A DNA stretch of 64,000 bases from NCBI RefSeq assembly GCF_032917945.1, contig NZ_CP136624.1, positions 2,914,001 through 2,978,000 of the forward strand. The letters are read 5' to 3'. The position numbers were made by a program, and so were the translations under genes. The notes below the pieces were generated by a model. It was not told the origin of the DNA. It searched no databases and saw only the letters and a list, made by a program, of their open reading frames with translations. This DNA is from Bradyrhizobium sp. sBnM-33 (GTDB lineage Bacteria > Pseudomonadota > Alphaproteobacteria > Rhizobiales > Xanthobacteraceae). Shown one piece after another: positions 40,416-49,874 of this stretch. Position 1 is the first letter of the stretch; every line of letters begins with the position of its first letter.

Positions 40416-41471
40416 CTACCGCAGGCTGGCGTTGATTTTTTCCAGCGCCGCCGAGCCGGGGCACAGGTCCTTCGCCTCCAGCGTATTGAGCGGCGTCTCG
40501 ACGGTGTCGAGATGGGCGTGGAGGTCTTCCGCGTCCGGATCGACATAGAGCAGCCCGGTGACGACCTGGCCTTTGGCGGCGTGTTTCTGCAGGAACGTCA
40601 TCGCCGCCAGACGATCGTTGGCGTCGTAGTCGGCGTCGATCTTGCGCAGCGCCAGCCGCGTGCCGTCATGCTGTTCGACCACCTGCACCGTGCCCGGCGC
40701 ATATTCGACGGTGATCGGGTCGCGGCCGGTGAGGACGTCGAGGCGGTTGACCGCATCGTTATGCTCGCGGACATAGTCAAAGCTCTTGGTCGAGCCGGCG
40801 TGATTGTTGAAGGCGATGCAGGGGCTGATCACGTCGATGAACGCAGCGCCCTTGTGCCGGATCGCAGCCGCAATCAGCGGCACGAGTTGGCTCTTGTCGC
40901 CGGAGAAGCTGCGCGCCACGAAGCTAGCACCCAATTGTAGCGCGATCGCCACCAGGTCGATGGCGTTGTCGGTGTTTATCACGCCCTTTTTCGACTTCGA
41001 GCCTCGATCGGCGGTCGCCGAAAATTGCCCCTTGGTCAGGCCGTACACGCCGTTGTTCTCGACGATATAGGTCATGTTGACCCCGCGCCGGATCGAATGC
41101 GCGAACTGGCCGAAGCCGATCGAGGCGCTATCGCCGTCGCCGGAAACGCCGAGATAGATCAGATCACGGTTGGCGAGGTTGGCACCGGTCAGCACCGACG
41201 GCATGCGGCCGTGCACCGAGTTGAAGCCGTGCGAATTGCCGAGGAAATAGTCCGGCGTCTTCGACGAGCAGCCGATGCCGGAGATTTTTGCCACCCGGTG
41301 CGGCTCGATCGAGAGCTCATAGCAGGCCTCGATGATCGAGGCGGTGATCGAATCGTGACCGCAGCCGGCACACAGCGTCGAAACTTTCCCCTCGTAATCC
41401 CGGTGGGTATAGCCGAGTTCGTTCTTCGGCAGGCCCGGATGCTGGAATTTCGGTTTTGCAATGTAGGTCAT
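40416..41471 (-). CDS. korB: 2-oxoacid:acceptor oxidoreductase, beta subunit (KorB-like)
   Basis: The 351-residue protein is the thiamine-diphosphate-binding subunit. It has CAGCGHDSI near the N-terminus (Fe-S or structural cysteines), the TPP motif GDGDSASIGFGQF with downstream NNGVYGLTKGQFSATA, and a C-terminal tail. With the alpha subunit it oxidatively decarboxylates a 2-oxoacid to acyl-CoA, most likely 2-oxoglutarate by resemblance to KorB. It overlaps the alpha gene by 4 nt (ATGA). Confidence 0.9.
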   Translation of the reverse strand: MTYIAKPKFQHPGLPKNELGYTHRDYEGKVSTLCAGCGHDSITASIIEACYELSIEPHRVAKISGIGCSSKTPDYFLGNSHGFNSVHGRMPSVLTGANLANRDLIYLGVSGDGDSASIGFGQFAHSIRRGVNMTYIVENNGVYGLTKGQFSATADRGSKSKKGVINTDNAIDLVAIALQLGASFVARSFSGDKSQLVPLIAAAIRHKGAAFIDVISPCIAFNNHAGSTKSFDYVREHNDAVNRLDVLTGRDPITVEYAPGTVQVVEQHDGTRLALRKIDADYDANDRLAAMTFLQKHAAKGQVVTGLLYVDPDAEDLHAHLDTVETPLNTLEAKDLCPGSAALEKINASLR

Positions 41472-43318
41472 GACACGGCCTTGCGGAGAGGGGTCACTTT
41501 CAGGTGGTCCTGGTGGTCGCCGATCGCGTTGGCGATAAAGCGCGCCGTGATCGGCGTGCCGTCATAGTGCAAGATCGGCACCAGCCGGACCGGATCGATG
41601 CCGTTCTCGTTGACGATCAGCTGCCGAAGCTGGCCGTCGCGATTCTGCTCGACCACGTACACGAAATCATGGTCGGCGATGAAGCTCGCCACGCTGGAAT
41701 GGAACGGGAAGGCGCGAATGCGCATGCGGTCGAGCTGATGCCCGCGCGCTTCCAACAGCCCAATCGCCTCGTCCATCGCGGGCGACGTCGAGCCGAAATA
41801 GATCACGCCGTATTTGGTCGGCTTGGCGGCGTTGGCCTGCAACGGCCGCGGCACCATGTCCTGCGCCGTTTCGAACTTGCGCACCAGCCGCTGCATGTTG
41901 TCGGCGTAGATTGCGCCTTCCTCCGAATAGCGCGCGTAGCGGTCGCGCGAGGTGCCACGGGTGAAGAACGAGCCTTTGGTGGGGTGCGTGCCCGGATAGG
42001 TGCGGTAGGGAATGCCGTCGCCGTCGACGTCGAGATAGCGGCCGAAGTCGCGGCCCGGCTCATCGAGCATTTCAGCGGTCATCACCTTGCCGCGGTCGTA
42101 TTGCCGGGCGTCGTCCCACTTCAGCGGGCGGCAGAGTCGGTGGTTCATGCCGATGTCAAGGTCGAGCATCAGGAAGATCATGGTTTGCAGCCGGTCGGCG
42201 AGATCGAACGACTGCGCCGCGAATTCGAACGCTTCGGCCGGATCTTCCGGGAATAGCAGGACGTGCTTGGTGTCGCCGTGCGAGGCATAGGCGCAGGCGA
42301 TGATGTCGCATTGTTGCGTTCGCGTCGGCATGCCCGTCGAAGGGCCGGCGCGCTGGATGTTCATGATCACGGCCGGAATTTCCGCGAAGTAGGACAGGCC
42401 GATGAATTCGGTCATCAAGGAAATGCCGGGGCCGGAGGTTGCGGTAAAGGCCCGCGCGCCATTCCAGGAGGCGCCGATCACGATGCCGATGGATGCGAGC
42501 TCATCCTCGCCTTGCACGATCGCGTATTTCGCCTTGCCCGTCTCAGGGTCGTGCCGCAGCTTCTTGCAGTGGCTCGTGAAGGCTTCCGCCACCGACGACG
42601 AGGGCGTGATCGGATACCAGGCGCAGACGGTGGCGCCGCCATAGACCGCCCCTAGCGCAGCCGCGCTGTTGCCTTCGATGAAGATGCGCTCGCCGACCTT
42701 GTCTGATTTCTTCACCCGCAGACCGATCGGGTATTTCAGGTTCTGCAGCGCCCAGTCGCGGCCGAGATGCAGCGCGTGGACGTTCGAGGAAAGCAGCTTT
42801 TCCTTGCCCTTGTACTGCTCGCCGATGAGCTGCTCGACCAGCTTCGGGTCCATGTCGAGCAGGGCGCAGAGCGCGCCGAGATAGATGATGTTCTTGAAGA
42901 GCTGGCGCTGGCGCGGATCGGTATAGGTCGAGTTGGTGATCGCAGTCAGCGGCACGCCGATCACGGTGATGTCGGTGCGGAATTTCGACGACGGCATCGG
43001 TTTGGTCGAATCGTAAAACAGATAGCCGCCGGGCTCGATCGAGGCGACGTCCTTGTCCCAGGTCTGCGGGTTCATCGCTACCATCAAATCGACGCCGCCG
43101 CGGGCGCCGAGATGGCCGGCCTCCGTCACGCGCACCTCATACCAGGTCGGAAGCCCCTGGATGTTGGAGGGGAAGATATTGCGCGGTGAGACCGGCACGC
43201 CGTGGCGCAGGATCGAGCGCGCGAACAGCTCGTTGGCGCTCGCCGAACCCGAGCCGTTGACGTTGGCGAAGCGGACGACGAAGTCGTTTACGCTGCTGAT
43301 CGGGCTTTGGACTGACAT
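41468..43318 (-). CDS. korA: 2-oxoacid:acceptor oxidoreductase, fused gamma-alpha subunit (KorA-like)
   Basis: The 616-residue protein has the gamma domain first (about 1-200; NVNGSGSASANELFARSILRHG and GGVDLMVAMNP), then the pyrimidine-binding alpha domain (GNSAAALGAVYGGATVCAWYPITPSS and TSGPGISLMTEF). This fused gamma-alpha layout is typical of 2-oxoglutarate- or pyruvate-type oxidoreductases that use ferredoxin. I chose ATG 43318 (MSVQSPISSVNDF), as a longer start (43402) reads into the flavoprotein gene. It overlaps korB by 4 nt and the flavoprotein gene by 31 nt. Confidence 0.9.
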   Translation of the reverse strand: MSVQSPISSVNDFVVRFANVNGSGSASANELFARSILRHGVPVSPRNIFPSNIQGLPTWYEVRVTEAGHLGARGGVDLMVAMNPQTWDKDVASIEPGGYLFYDSTKPMPSSKFRTDITVIGVPLTAITNSTYTDPRQRQLFKNIIYLGALCALLDMDPKLVEQLIGEQYKGKEKLLSSNVHALHLGRDWALQNLKYPIGLRVKKSDKVGERIFIEGNSAAALGAVYGGATVCAWYPITPSSSVAEAFTSHCKKLRHDPETGKAKYAIVQGEDELASIGIVIGASWNGARAFTATSGPGISLMTEFIGLSYFAEIPAVIMNIQRAGPSTGMPTRTQQCDIIACAYASHGDTKHVLLFPEDPAEAFEFAAQSFDLADRLQTMIFLMLDLDIGMNHRLCRPLKWDDARQYDRGKVMTAEMLDEPGRDFGRYLDVDGDGIPYRTYPGTHPTKGSFFTRGTSRDRYARYSEEGAIYADNMQRLVRKFETAQDMVPRPLQANAAKPTKYGVIYFGSTSPAMDEAIGLLEARGHQLDRMRIRAFPFHSSVASFIADHDFVYVVEQNRDGQLRQLIVNENGIDPVRLVPILHYDGTPITARFIANAIGDHQDHLKVTPLRKAVS

Positions 43319-45087
43319 GTTGATCCCGCGTAAGTCATATCGATGAGGTACTTTTGCATGTCCCAGGCGCCGGTGGGGCAGCGCTCGGCACACAGCCCGC
43401 AATGCAGGCAGACGTCTTCATCCTTCACCATGACGCGGCCGGTCTTTAGCCCTTCGGCGACATAGAGCGCCTGGTCGTGATGCGGCGACGGCGCTTTCAG
43501 CCGCTGCCGCAGGTCGTCCTCCTCGCCGTTCTCTGTAAACGTGATGCAATCCATCGGGCAGATGTCGACGCAGGCGTCGCATTCGATGCAGGCGGGCGCC
43601 GAGAATATGGTCTGCACGTCGCAGTTCAGGCAGCGCTGCGCCTCGCCGAGCGCGAGCTTGACGTCATAGCCGAGCTCGACCTCGGCCTTGATGTCCTTTA
43701 GCGCGATCACCTTGTCGCGATGCGGCACCTTGTAGCGCTTGTCGCCGGAGATGTCGTTGTCGTAGCTCCACTCGTGAATGCCCATCTTCTGTGAGGAGAT
43801 TTGCACTTCGGGAAGCGGGCGCTCATTGATGTCTTCGCCCGAGATCATCTTGTGGATCGACAGCGCGGCGTCGTGGCCGTGCGCCACCGCCCAGATGATG
43901 TTCTTCGGGCCGAAGGCAGCATCGCCGCCAAAGAACACTTTCGGATTGGTCGATACGAACGTCTTGGGATCGACCTGCGGCATGTTCCATTTATCGAACT
44001 CGATGCCGCAGTCGCGCTCGATCCAGGGGAACGCGTTCTCCTGGCCGACGGCGACCAGCACGTCGTCGCAAGGGATGGTCTGGTCCGGCTCGCCCGAGGG
44101 CACCAGGTTACGACGTCCCTTGGCGTCGTATTCGGCCCTCACCTTCTGGAAGGTAACGCCGATCAGCTTGCCGCTTACATGCTTGAACGACACCGGCACC
44201 ATGTAATTGAGGATCGGAATATCCTCGTGAAGGGCGTCTTCCTTCTCCCATGGGCTTGCCTTCATCTCCTCGAAGCCGGAGCGCACGATCACCTTGACGT
44301 CCTCGCCGCCGAGTCGGCGCGCGGTGCGGCAACAATCCATCGCGGTGTTGCCGCCGCCGAGCACGATCACGCGGCGACCGATCTTTTCGACATGGCCGAA
44401 CGAGACCGATGCCAGCCATTCGATGCCGATGTGGATATTGGCGGCAGCTTCCTTGCGGCCGGGGATGTCGAGCTCGCGGCCGCGCGGCGCGCCGGAGCCG
44501 ATAAAGATCGCGTCGTAGTTCTCGCTTAGCAGCTTCTTCAGGCTGTCTATGCGGTGGCCGCCCTTGAACTCGACGCCGAGATTGAGGATGTAATCGGTCT
44601 CCTCGTCGATCACCGAATCCGGCAGGCGGAACTTTGGAATCTGGCTCCGCATCATGCCGCCCGCCTTGGGATCGGCATCGAACACGGTGCAGTGATAGCC
44701 GAGCGGCGCGAGGTCGCGCGCCACCGCCAGCGAAGCAGGACCGCCGCCGACCAGCGCGATGCGCCTGCCGTTCTTTGCGAGCGGCTTCGGCATGCGGTGT
44801 TTGACGTCATCCTTAAAGTCGGCGGCAACACGCTTCAGGCGGCAGATCGCAACCGGGTTTTCCTCGACGCGGCCGCGCCGGCAGGCGGGCTCGCATGGTC
44901 GATCGCAGGTGCGTCCCAGAATTCCGGGAAACACATTCGATTTCCAGTTGACCATGTAGGCGTCGCTGTAACGCCCCTCGGCAATCAAACGGATGTACTC
45001 GGGAACCGGGGTGTGTGCGGGGCAGGCCCATTGGCAATCGACGACTTTGTGAAAGTAGTCTGGCGCCGAGATATCAGTCGGTTTCAT
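43288..45087 (-). CDS. GltD/NfnB-like FAD-NAD(P)H oxidoreductase with extra 4Fe-4S clusters
   Basis: The 599-residue protein has an N-terminal cysteine domain (C-x3-C and CDRPCEPAC), as in GltD, followed by FAD- and NAD(P)-binding motifs (IALVGGGPASLAVARDLAP and VIVLGGGNTAMDCCRTAR). The C-terminal part carries two ferredoxin-type motifs, CIECDACVDICP and CLHCGLCAERCP. It is the first gene of the cluster with korA and korB. The likely role is to move electrons between NAD(P)H and the reduced Fe-S acceptor of KorAB. It is not needed for glutamate synthase here, since no gltB is present. Confidence 0.88.
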   Translation of the reverse strand: MKPTDISAPDYFHKVVDCQWACPAHTPVPEYIRLIAEGRYSDAYMVNWKSNVFPGILGRTCDRPCEPACRRGRVEENPVAICRLKRVAADFKDDVKHRMPKPLAKNGRRIALVGGGPASLAVARDLAPLGYHCTVFDADPKAGGMMRSQIPKFRLPDSVIDEETDYILNLGVEFKGGHRIDSLKKLLSENYDAIFIGSGAPRGRELDIPGRKEAAANIHIGIEWLASVSFGHVEKIGRRVIVLGGGNTAMDCCRTARRLGGEDVKVIVRSGFEEMKASPWEKEDALHEDIPILNYMVPVSFKHVSGKLIGVTFQKVRAEYDAKGRRNLVPSGEPDQTIPCDDVLVAVGQENAFPWIERDCGIEFDKWNMPQVDPKTFVSTNPKVFFGGDAAFGPKNIIWAVAHGHDAALSIHKMISGEDINERPLPEVQISSQKMGIHEWSYDNDISGDKRYKVPHRDKVIALKDIKAEVELGYDVKLALGEAQRCLNCDVQTIFSAPACIECDACVDICPMDCITFTENGEEDDLRQRLKAPSPHHDQALYVAEGLKTGRVMVKDEDVCLHCGLCAERCPTGAWDMQKYLIDMTYAGSTCQSKARSAA

Positions 45088-45337
45088 TCCTACCTTGTCC
45101 GCGCCAGCAACCGCAACGCGGCCTTATTTTGCCTGCGAACGCTTACGAAGCGTTCTTGTGGTTTTTGAATTGGATCATCGGCTTATCTTATTAGAGCCAT
45201 TCCAGAGCTGGCACAAAGGCAATTTTGCGCGATCTCTAGCTTTCAATTGCATGGAGACGTGGATTTGGCGTCGCAGCGTTGATGTGGCGCTGCAGCATGT
45301 GCAGTGCAGCTTTGCTTTAATGCTGAAACGGCAGACG

Positions 45338-46537
45338 TCAGGTCAGCCGCAGCGCAGCTCCGGCTGTCGCAAGAATGACCACGACAATCCATGGCGGCAG
45401 CTTCCAGACCGTCAGCAGCAGGAAGCCCGCCAACGCGACGGCGAAGTCACGTGGTGTGAGCACAGCGCTGGTCCAGACCGGATTGTAGAGCGCGGCGCCA
45501 AGGATGCCGACGACCGCGGCATTGGTGCCGCGCATCGCGGCCTGGGCTTTGGGGCGCAGCCGCAGCGCGTCCCAGAACGGCAGCATGCCGTAGACCAGCA
45601 GCAGTCCCGGCAGGGACAAGGCGATGAGCGCAATCGAAGCGCCGGCGAGCCCGTTGGGGGCGGGTTCTGCGACGGCGCCGAGATAGGCCGCGAACGTGAA
45701 CAGCGGTCCGGGCACCGCTTGCGCCATGCCGTAGCCGGCGAGGAAATCCGCGTTGCTGACCCAGCCCGGCGTTACGACTTCCGCCTGCAATAGCGGCAGC
45801 ACGACATGGCCGCCGCCGAACACCAGGGCGCCGGAACGATAGAAGGCGTCGAACAGGGCAAGCCCTTGCGAGCCGGTTTTTGCCGTCACCAAGGGCGTGA
45901 CCAGGAACAGAATTGCGAACAGCACGAGTGCGGCCATGCCGTGTCGAGGTGACACGGAAAAGCCGAGCTGGCCCGTTGCCGTGGGCCCATCAGCGCGACA
46001 CAGCCAGAGCCCGGCCAGCGCCCCGAGCGCGATCGCGCCGATCTGCCCAAACGATCCGCCGATGAACACCACGATTGCAACAGCGGCGAGCGCGATGGCA
46101 GCCCGTTCGCGGTCCGGCGTCAGGCTGTTTGCCATGCCCCAGATCGCCTGCGCGACCACGGCGACCGCGACCAGCTTCAGGCCGTGGAGAAGGCCCTCCG
46201 CGAACGGGCCCGTGAGGGCTGTCGCACTGACTGCGAAGGCAAACATGATGAGCGCGGATGGCATCGTGAAAGCGAACCACGCTGCCAGCCCGCCGAGTAG
46301 GCCGTTGCCGCGAAGGATGCCAAGCGTAAAGCCGACCTGGCTGGAGGCCGGGCCCGGCAAGAACTGGCAGAGCGCAACGATATCGGCGTAGCTGCTTTCA
46401 CTCAGCCATTTCCGCCGCTCGACGAATTCCGCCCTGAAGTAGCCGAGATGCGCGATTGGCCCGCCGAACGATGTCAGCCCCAGTTTGAGGAAGGCGGCGA
46501 AAATCTCGGCGATACGGCCCGCGGACTTTTCCGCCAT
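45338..46537 (-). CDS. chrA: Chromate transporter, two-domain ChrA
   Basis: The 399-residue membrane protein has two related halves. The first carries FGGPIAHLGYFRAEFVERRKWL and ALCQFLPGPASSQVGF; the second FGGGHVVLPLLQAEVV and GYGMAQAVPGPLFTFAAYLG. The CHR family exports chromate, probably in exchange for protons, and often confers chromate tolerance; some members have other roles. It is a single gene with no chrB regulator. ATG 46537 is used; a TTG three codons upstream is possible. Confidence 0.93.
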   Translation of the reverse strand: MAEKSAGRIAEIFAAFLKLGLTSFGGPIAHLGYFRAEFVERRKWLSESSYADIVALCQFLPGPASSQVGFTLGILRGNGLLGGLAAWFAFTMPSALIMFAFAVSATALTGPFAEGLLHGLKLVAVAVVAQAIWGMANSLTPDRERAAIALAAVAIVVFIGGSFGQIGAIALGALAGLWLCRADGPTATGQLGFSVSPRHGMAALVLFAILFLVTPLVTAKTGSQGLALFDAFYRSGALVFGGGHVVLPLLQAEVVTPGWVSNADFLAGYGMAQAVPGPLFTFAAYLGAVAEPAPNGLAGASIALIALSLPGLLLVYGMLPFWDALRLRPKAQAAMRGTNAAVVGILGAALYNPVWTSAVLTPRDFAVALAGFLLLTVWKLPPWIVVVILATAGAALRLT

Positions 46538-47013
46538 GCATCTCAACTCCAGTTACGGTTGAAAATACCGGGAACCGGTAACGTCACCAAGCGCATCCTC
46601 AACCGATTGGTCGCCCAGCACCTAGAGAGCGCTTCGGGGCGATCATCACACATCTGAGAAAGAACATCAGCAAGGTAATTGAAAGCGATGCTAGAGACTT
46701 CGGCGGAAGTTCTCATCCGCCTTATCAAGGCCTTCGACCATTAGGAGAAGAAGAATCGAAGCCAAGTCGCGCAAGCACTGGCCGTGGGGCCCGCTTCGAA
46801 CCGAGCAGCGCTTGCCAAAAGGCAAATTCCCGGCCACCGCTTTACACACATTGCGTTAACAGCGTCTTCATCGGTGGTCTCTTACCGGCGTATTCGACGC
46901 ATGCTGTTTGGAACGGCCGGCACAGCGCTATATCAGGGATTCCTGTCGAGCCGCGCCAGCCGGGTCGGATGGCCGCCCAAGCTCTCCGCACCCATCGGTA
47001 GCAGCGAAAGCGT
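46538..47013. other. Intergenic region without a clear gene
   Basis: These 476 bp between chrA and the gene at 47014 hold short open frames in both directions (for example 46784-47017, plus), none with a recognisable domain or good start. Base composition is less GC-rich than the genes nearby. It probably contains the chrA promoter. Nothing further can be supported. Confidence 0.4.
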
Positions 47014-47679
47014 CTAGCCGATATCGCTCTTCGCCAGATCCCACATCAGCCGGTAGATTCCGCTCGAGACCACGAGCGGCTTCAATGCGATATTGCCGCT
47101 GAAGCGCAGCATTGCCTCAGGCACCGCATCCACACCCGTCGCATCGATCAATACGAACCAATCGCCGGCGCCGGGATTGGGCGTGGAGGGATCGTCGGTG
47201 ATCGGCTTCGACAGCGCCGGGTCGCTCTCGATCAAGTGCAGGGAGATGATGCCGTCGAGCTGGGTGGGATCGAGTTGCTCGACAAGCGCAGCACGCAGTT
47301 TGTCCTCGCCGCCGGCCTGGGGACGCAGCCGGACAATGCCGAGCGCAGCGCCGCGGCCGGTGCCGCGGCTGACCGTGATGCGTGCCACCGCCCGGATCAT
47401 GTTCTGGAAGCGGGCGATGTTGGCCTTTGACCACGCCGTCTGGTTCGCCAGGGCGGTGCGATAGGCCGGGCTGTCCAGCACCTCGAAGCTTTCAGTGGAA
47501 TAAAGGCTGAGATATTTCGGGTTGCCATCATGCGCGACATAGCGGCGGGCTTCGAGAAAACCATCTATGGCGACGCGCTCTTCGAGATGTTCGCGATCAT
47601 ACCAGCGGTTGAACTCGGCTTCGTGCTCGGCATCGATATTCATCGACGTCAGCAGCATGCCCTTTCCGGCGATCGGCAT
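47014..47679 (-). CDS. Uncharacterised protein with ferredoxin-like (dimeric alpha-beta barrel) pattern
   Basis: The 221-residue protein appears to be two repeats of an alpha-beta barrel unit: the first around NIDAEHEAEFNRWYDREHLEER and the second around QLDGIISLHLIESDPALSKP. Family members of this kind (DUF4286-like) have no set function. It starts 1 nt after the pip-like stop, at the end of the PQQ operon, so it is probably co-transcribed. Confidence 0.7.
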   Translation of the reverse strand: MPIAGKGMLLTSMNIDAEHEAEFNRWYDREHLEERVAIDGFLEARRYVAHDGNPKYLSLYSTESFEVLDSPAYRTALANQTAWSKANIARFQNMIRAVARITVSRGTGRGAALGIVRLRPQAGGEDKLRAALVEQLDPTQLDGIISLHLIESDPALSKPITDDPSTPNPGAGDWFVLIDATGVDAVPEAMLRFSGNIALKPLVVSSGIYRLMWDLAKSDIG

Positions 47680-47680
47680 T

Positions 47681-48676
47681 TTATTGTTCCTGTTTGCCAG
47701 TTCTCGACGCCATGTCCGCGGTTGCCTTCATCACGGCGTCGCGGACGCCGGGATCGTACAGCGTGTGGCCGGCGCCCTCGACAAAGCGGATTTCGGCTTC
47801 CTGCCACACGGCAGCAAGCGCATGCGAGGTCGCAGGCGGGCACAGCAGGTCGTAGCGGCCCTGCACGATGATGCCGGGGATGCCTTTAAGCTTGTCCGCT
47901 TCGCGCAACAATCGGCTCGGCTGCATGAAGCAGTCATTGGCGAAGTAGTGCGCTTCCATAAACGGCGTGGCCGGCATGTTACGCGACGAATTCAGCGCCG
48001 GCAGATCGAGCCGCGTACGGTTCGGCGTGTGTTCGGAAAGAATGCGTTCGGTTTCGCCCCATGCCCGAGCGGCAGGAATATGCACGTCGGGATTGGAATC
48101 GAGGATACGGCGGAAATAGGCCTGCAGCGGTTGCGCGCGCTCGCCTTCGGGCAGCACGCTCATGAAGTCGTCGTAAAGCCCGGGATAGAACCGAGGCAGC
48201 ACTTTTAGAAAACCGTTCTCGATTTCCTCGATCGTGCCCAGGAAAGTAGCGCGAAGCACGATGCCGCTGATGCGGTCGGGATGGGCCTGCGCATAGGCCA
48301 GCGCCAGAGTCGCGCCCCAGGAGCCGCCGACGATCATCCAGCGCTCAAAGCCAAATTTCTCGCGGATCATTTCCATATCCGCGATCAGATGCGGCAAGGT
48401 GTTGGCTTCGCGACGACCTTTGGGGCGGCTGCGGCCGGCGCCACGCTGGTCGAACAGCACCGCATGAAAACGTTCGGGATCGAACAGCCGGCGGTGGTCC
48501 GGCTGGCAGCCGCTGCCGGGCCCGCCATGCAGATAGACCGCTGGAGTGCCATCAGGCCGGCCGATGCTCTCGACATAGATGTCGTGGCCGTCGCCGACCG
48601 CGAGCTGCTCCGATGTCAGCGGCGCAAAGGGGTCGGCGCGTTTGATGGATTTGCCGGCGTCGGCATCAGGCGCCAT
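47681..48676 (-). CDS. pip: Proline iminopeptidase-like alpha/beta hydrolase
   Basis: The 331-residue protein is of the S33 type. It has the oxyanion motif HGGPGSG, DQRGAGRSRP and the nucleophile motif GGSWGATLALAYA; later elements include QGRYDLLCPP (Asp) and GAGHTLYD (His), giving a full triad. These enzymes remove N-terminal proline from peptides. It overlaps pqqE by 11 nt, which makes it part of the PQQ operon. A part in handling PqqA peptide products is possible but untested. Confidence 0.9.
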   Translation of the reverse strand: MAPDADAGKSIKRADPFAPLTSEQLAVGDGHDIYVESIGRPDGTPAVYLHGGPGSGCQPDHRRLFDPERFHAVLFDQRGAGRSRPKGRREANTLPHLIADMEMIREKFGFERWMIVGGSWGATLALAYAQAHPDRISGIVLRATFLGTIEEIENGFLKVLPRFYPGLYDDFMSVLPEGERAQPLQAYFRRILDSNPDVHIPAARAWGETERILSEHTPNRTRLDLPALNSSRNMPATPFMEAHYFANDCFMQPSRLLREADKLKGIPGIIVQGRYDLLCPPATSHALAAVWQEAEIRFVEGAGHTLYDPGVRDAVMKATADMASRTGKQEQ

Positions 48677-49874
48677 GTTTGCCTTCCGTCTCCAGCGTGC
48701 CGCCGGCGAAATTGCGGTAGAGGAAACGGTCCTGATGCGCGGCAGCCTCGCGTTGGGCGTCCTTGAAGATCTGCTCGTGCATCGGCGACAGCGTGCAGGC
48801 CGGATCGGTATTGCCGGCGTCGCCCGTCAGCGCAAAAGCCTGGCAGCGGCAGCCGCCGAAATCGATTTCGCGGAACTCGCAGCTCTTGCACGGCTCGGGC
48901 ATCCAGCCGGTGCCGCGATAGCGGTTGAAGGCTTCCGAGTTCTGCCAGATCCAGGCGATCGAATGGTTTGAGCGGACGGATTCGAATTTGAGCCCGGTGA
49001 TGCTTTCCGCGGCGTGGCAGGGCAGCACCTTGCCCGCGGGCGAGATGTTGAAAAACTGCCGGCCCCAGCCGCCCATGCATTTCTTCGGCCGCAGCGCATA
49101 ATAATCCGGCAACACATAGTCGATGGCGAGGATGCCCTTCAGGCGCCTCGCGGCTTCCTCGACGATACGGCTGGTTTCCTCGATCTGTTCGAGGGTCGGC
49201 ATCAGCGCCGCGCGGTTCTTCAAGGCCCAGCCGTAATACTGGACGTTGGCAACTTCCAGCCGGTCGGCGTCGAGATCGACCGCCATCTGGATGATGTCGG
49301 AGAGCTGGTGCAAATTCTGGCGGTGCATGACCGCGTTGACTGTCAGCGGCAGGTCGAGCTCGCGTGTCCATTTTGCGGCTTCGATCTTCTTCTCATGCGC
49401 GTTCTTCAATCCGGCGACGCGATCGGCCACGATGGGCTCGTTGCCCTGGAAACTGATCTGCACATGGCAGAGCCCGGCATCGGCGAGCGCCGAAAGTTTT
49501 TCCTTGGTCAACAGCACAGCCGAGGTAATGAGATTGCTATACAGCCCGACATCGGTTGCGTGCTGTACCAGCTCCACCAGGTCCTTGCGCGCGGTCGGCT
49601 CGCCACCGGAGAAATGGATTTGCAGCACGCCGATTTCGGCGAGTTCGCTCAAGACCTTCTTCCATTCCGCAGTCGTCAGCTCGCTGCCTGCACGGTCGAG
49701 CTCGACCGGATTGGAGCAATAGGGGCATTGCAGCGGACAGCGGTGCGTCAGCTCGGCGAGCACGGCCAAGGGAATGCCGAACGTCTCCGCGGTGGAGCGT
49801 TGCGATTCCAGAACCGCGAGCCCGTCACTGGGCGCGGTGCCGGCTGTCTTGCCGTCTGCGAGAATGTCGCTCAT
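48666..49874 (-). CDS. pqqE: PqqE, radical SAM enzyme of PQQ biosynthesis
   Basis: The 402-residue enzyme forms the carbon-carbon bond between Glu and Tyr of PqqA. The radical SAM cluster motif is CPLQCPYC (C46, C50, C53) and the C-terminal SPASM-type region is rich in cysteines (KCMGGWGRQ, CKSCEFREI and GGCRCQAF). It works with PqqD, whose gene overlaps by 4 nt. The front of the protein has a short extra leader before LAVLAELTHRC. Confidence 0.97.
   Translation of the reverse strand: MSDILADGKTAGTAPSDGLAVLESQRSTAETFGIPLAVLAELTHRCPLQCPYCSNPVELDRAGSELTTAEWKKVLSELAEIGVLQIHFSGGEPTARKDLVELVQHATDVGLYSNLITSAVLLTKEKLSALADAGLCHVQISFQGNEPIVADRVAGLKNAHEKKIEAAKWTRELDLPLTVNAVMHRQNLHQLSDIIQMAVDLDADRLEVANVQYYGWALKNRAALMPTLEQIEETSRIVEEAARRLKGILAIDYVLPDYYALRPKKCMGGWGRQFFNISPAGKVLPCHAAESITGLKFESVRSNHSIAWIWQNSEAFNRYRGTGWMPEPCKSCEFREIDFGGCRCQAFALTGDAGNTDPACTLSPMHEQIFKDAQREAAAHQDRFLYRNFAGGTLETEGKHGA

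Noticed and set aside
46784..47017. 77-codon plus-strand open frame
   Set aside because: No ribosome-binding site or domain, and it overlaps the end of a real gene on the other strand.
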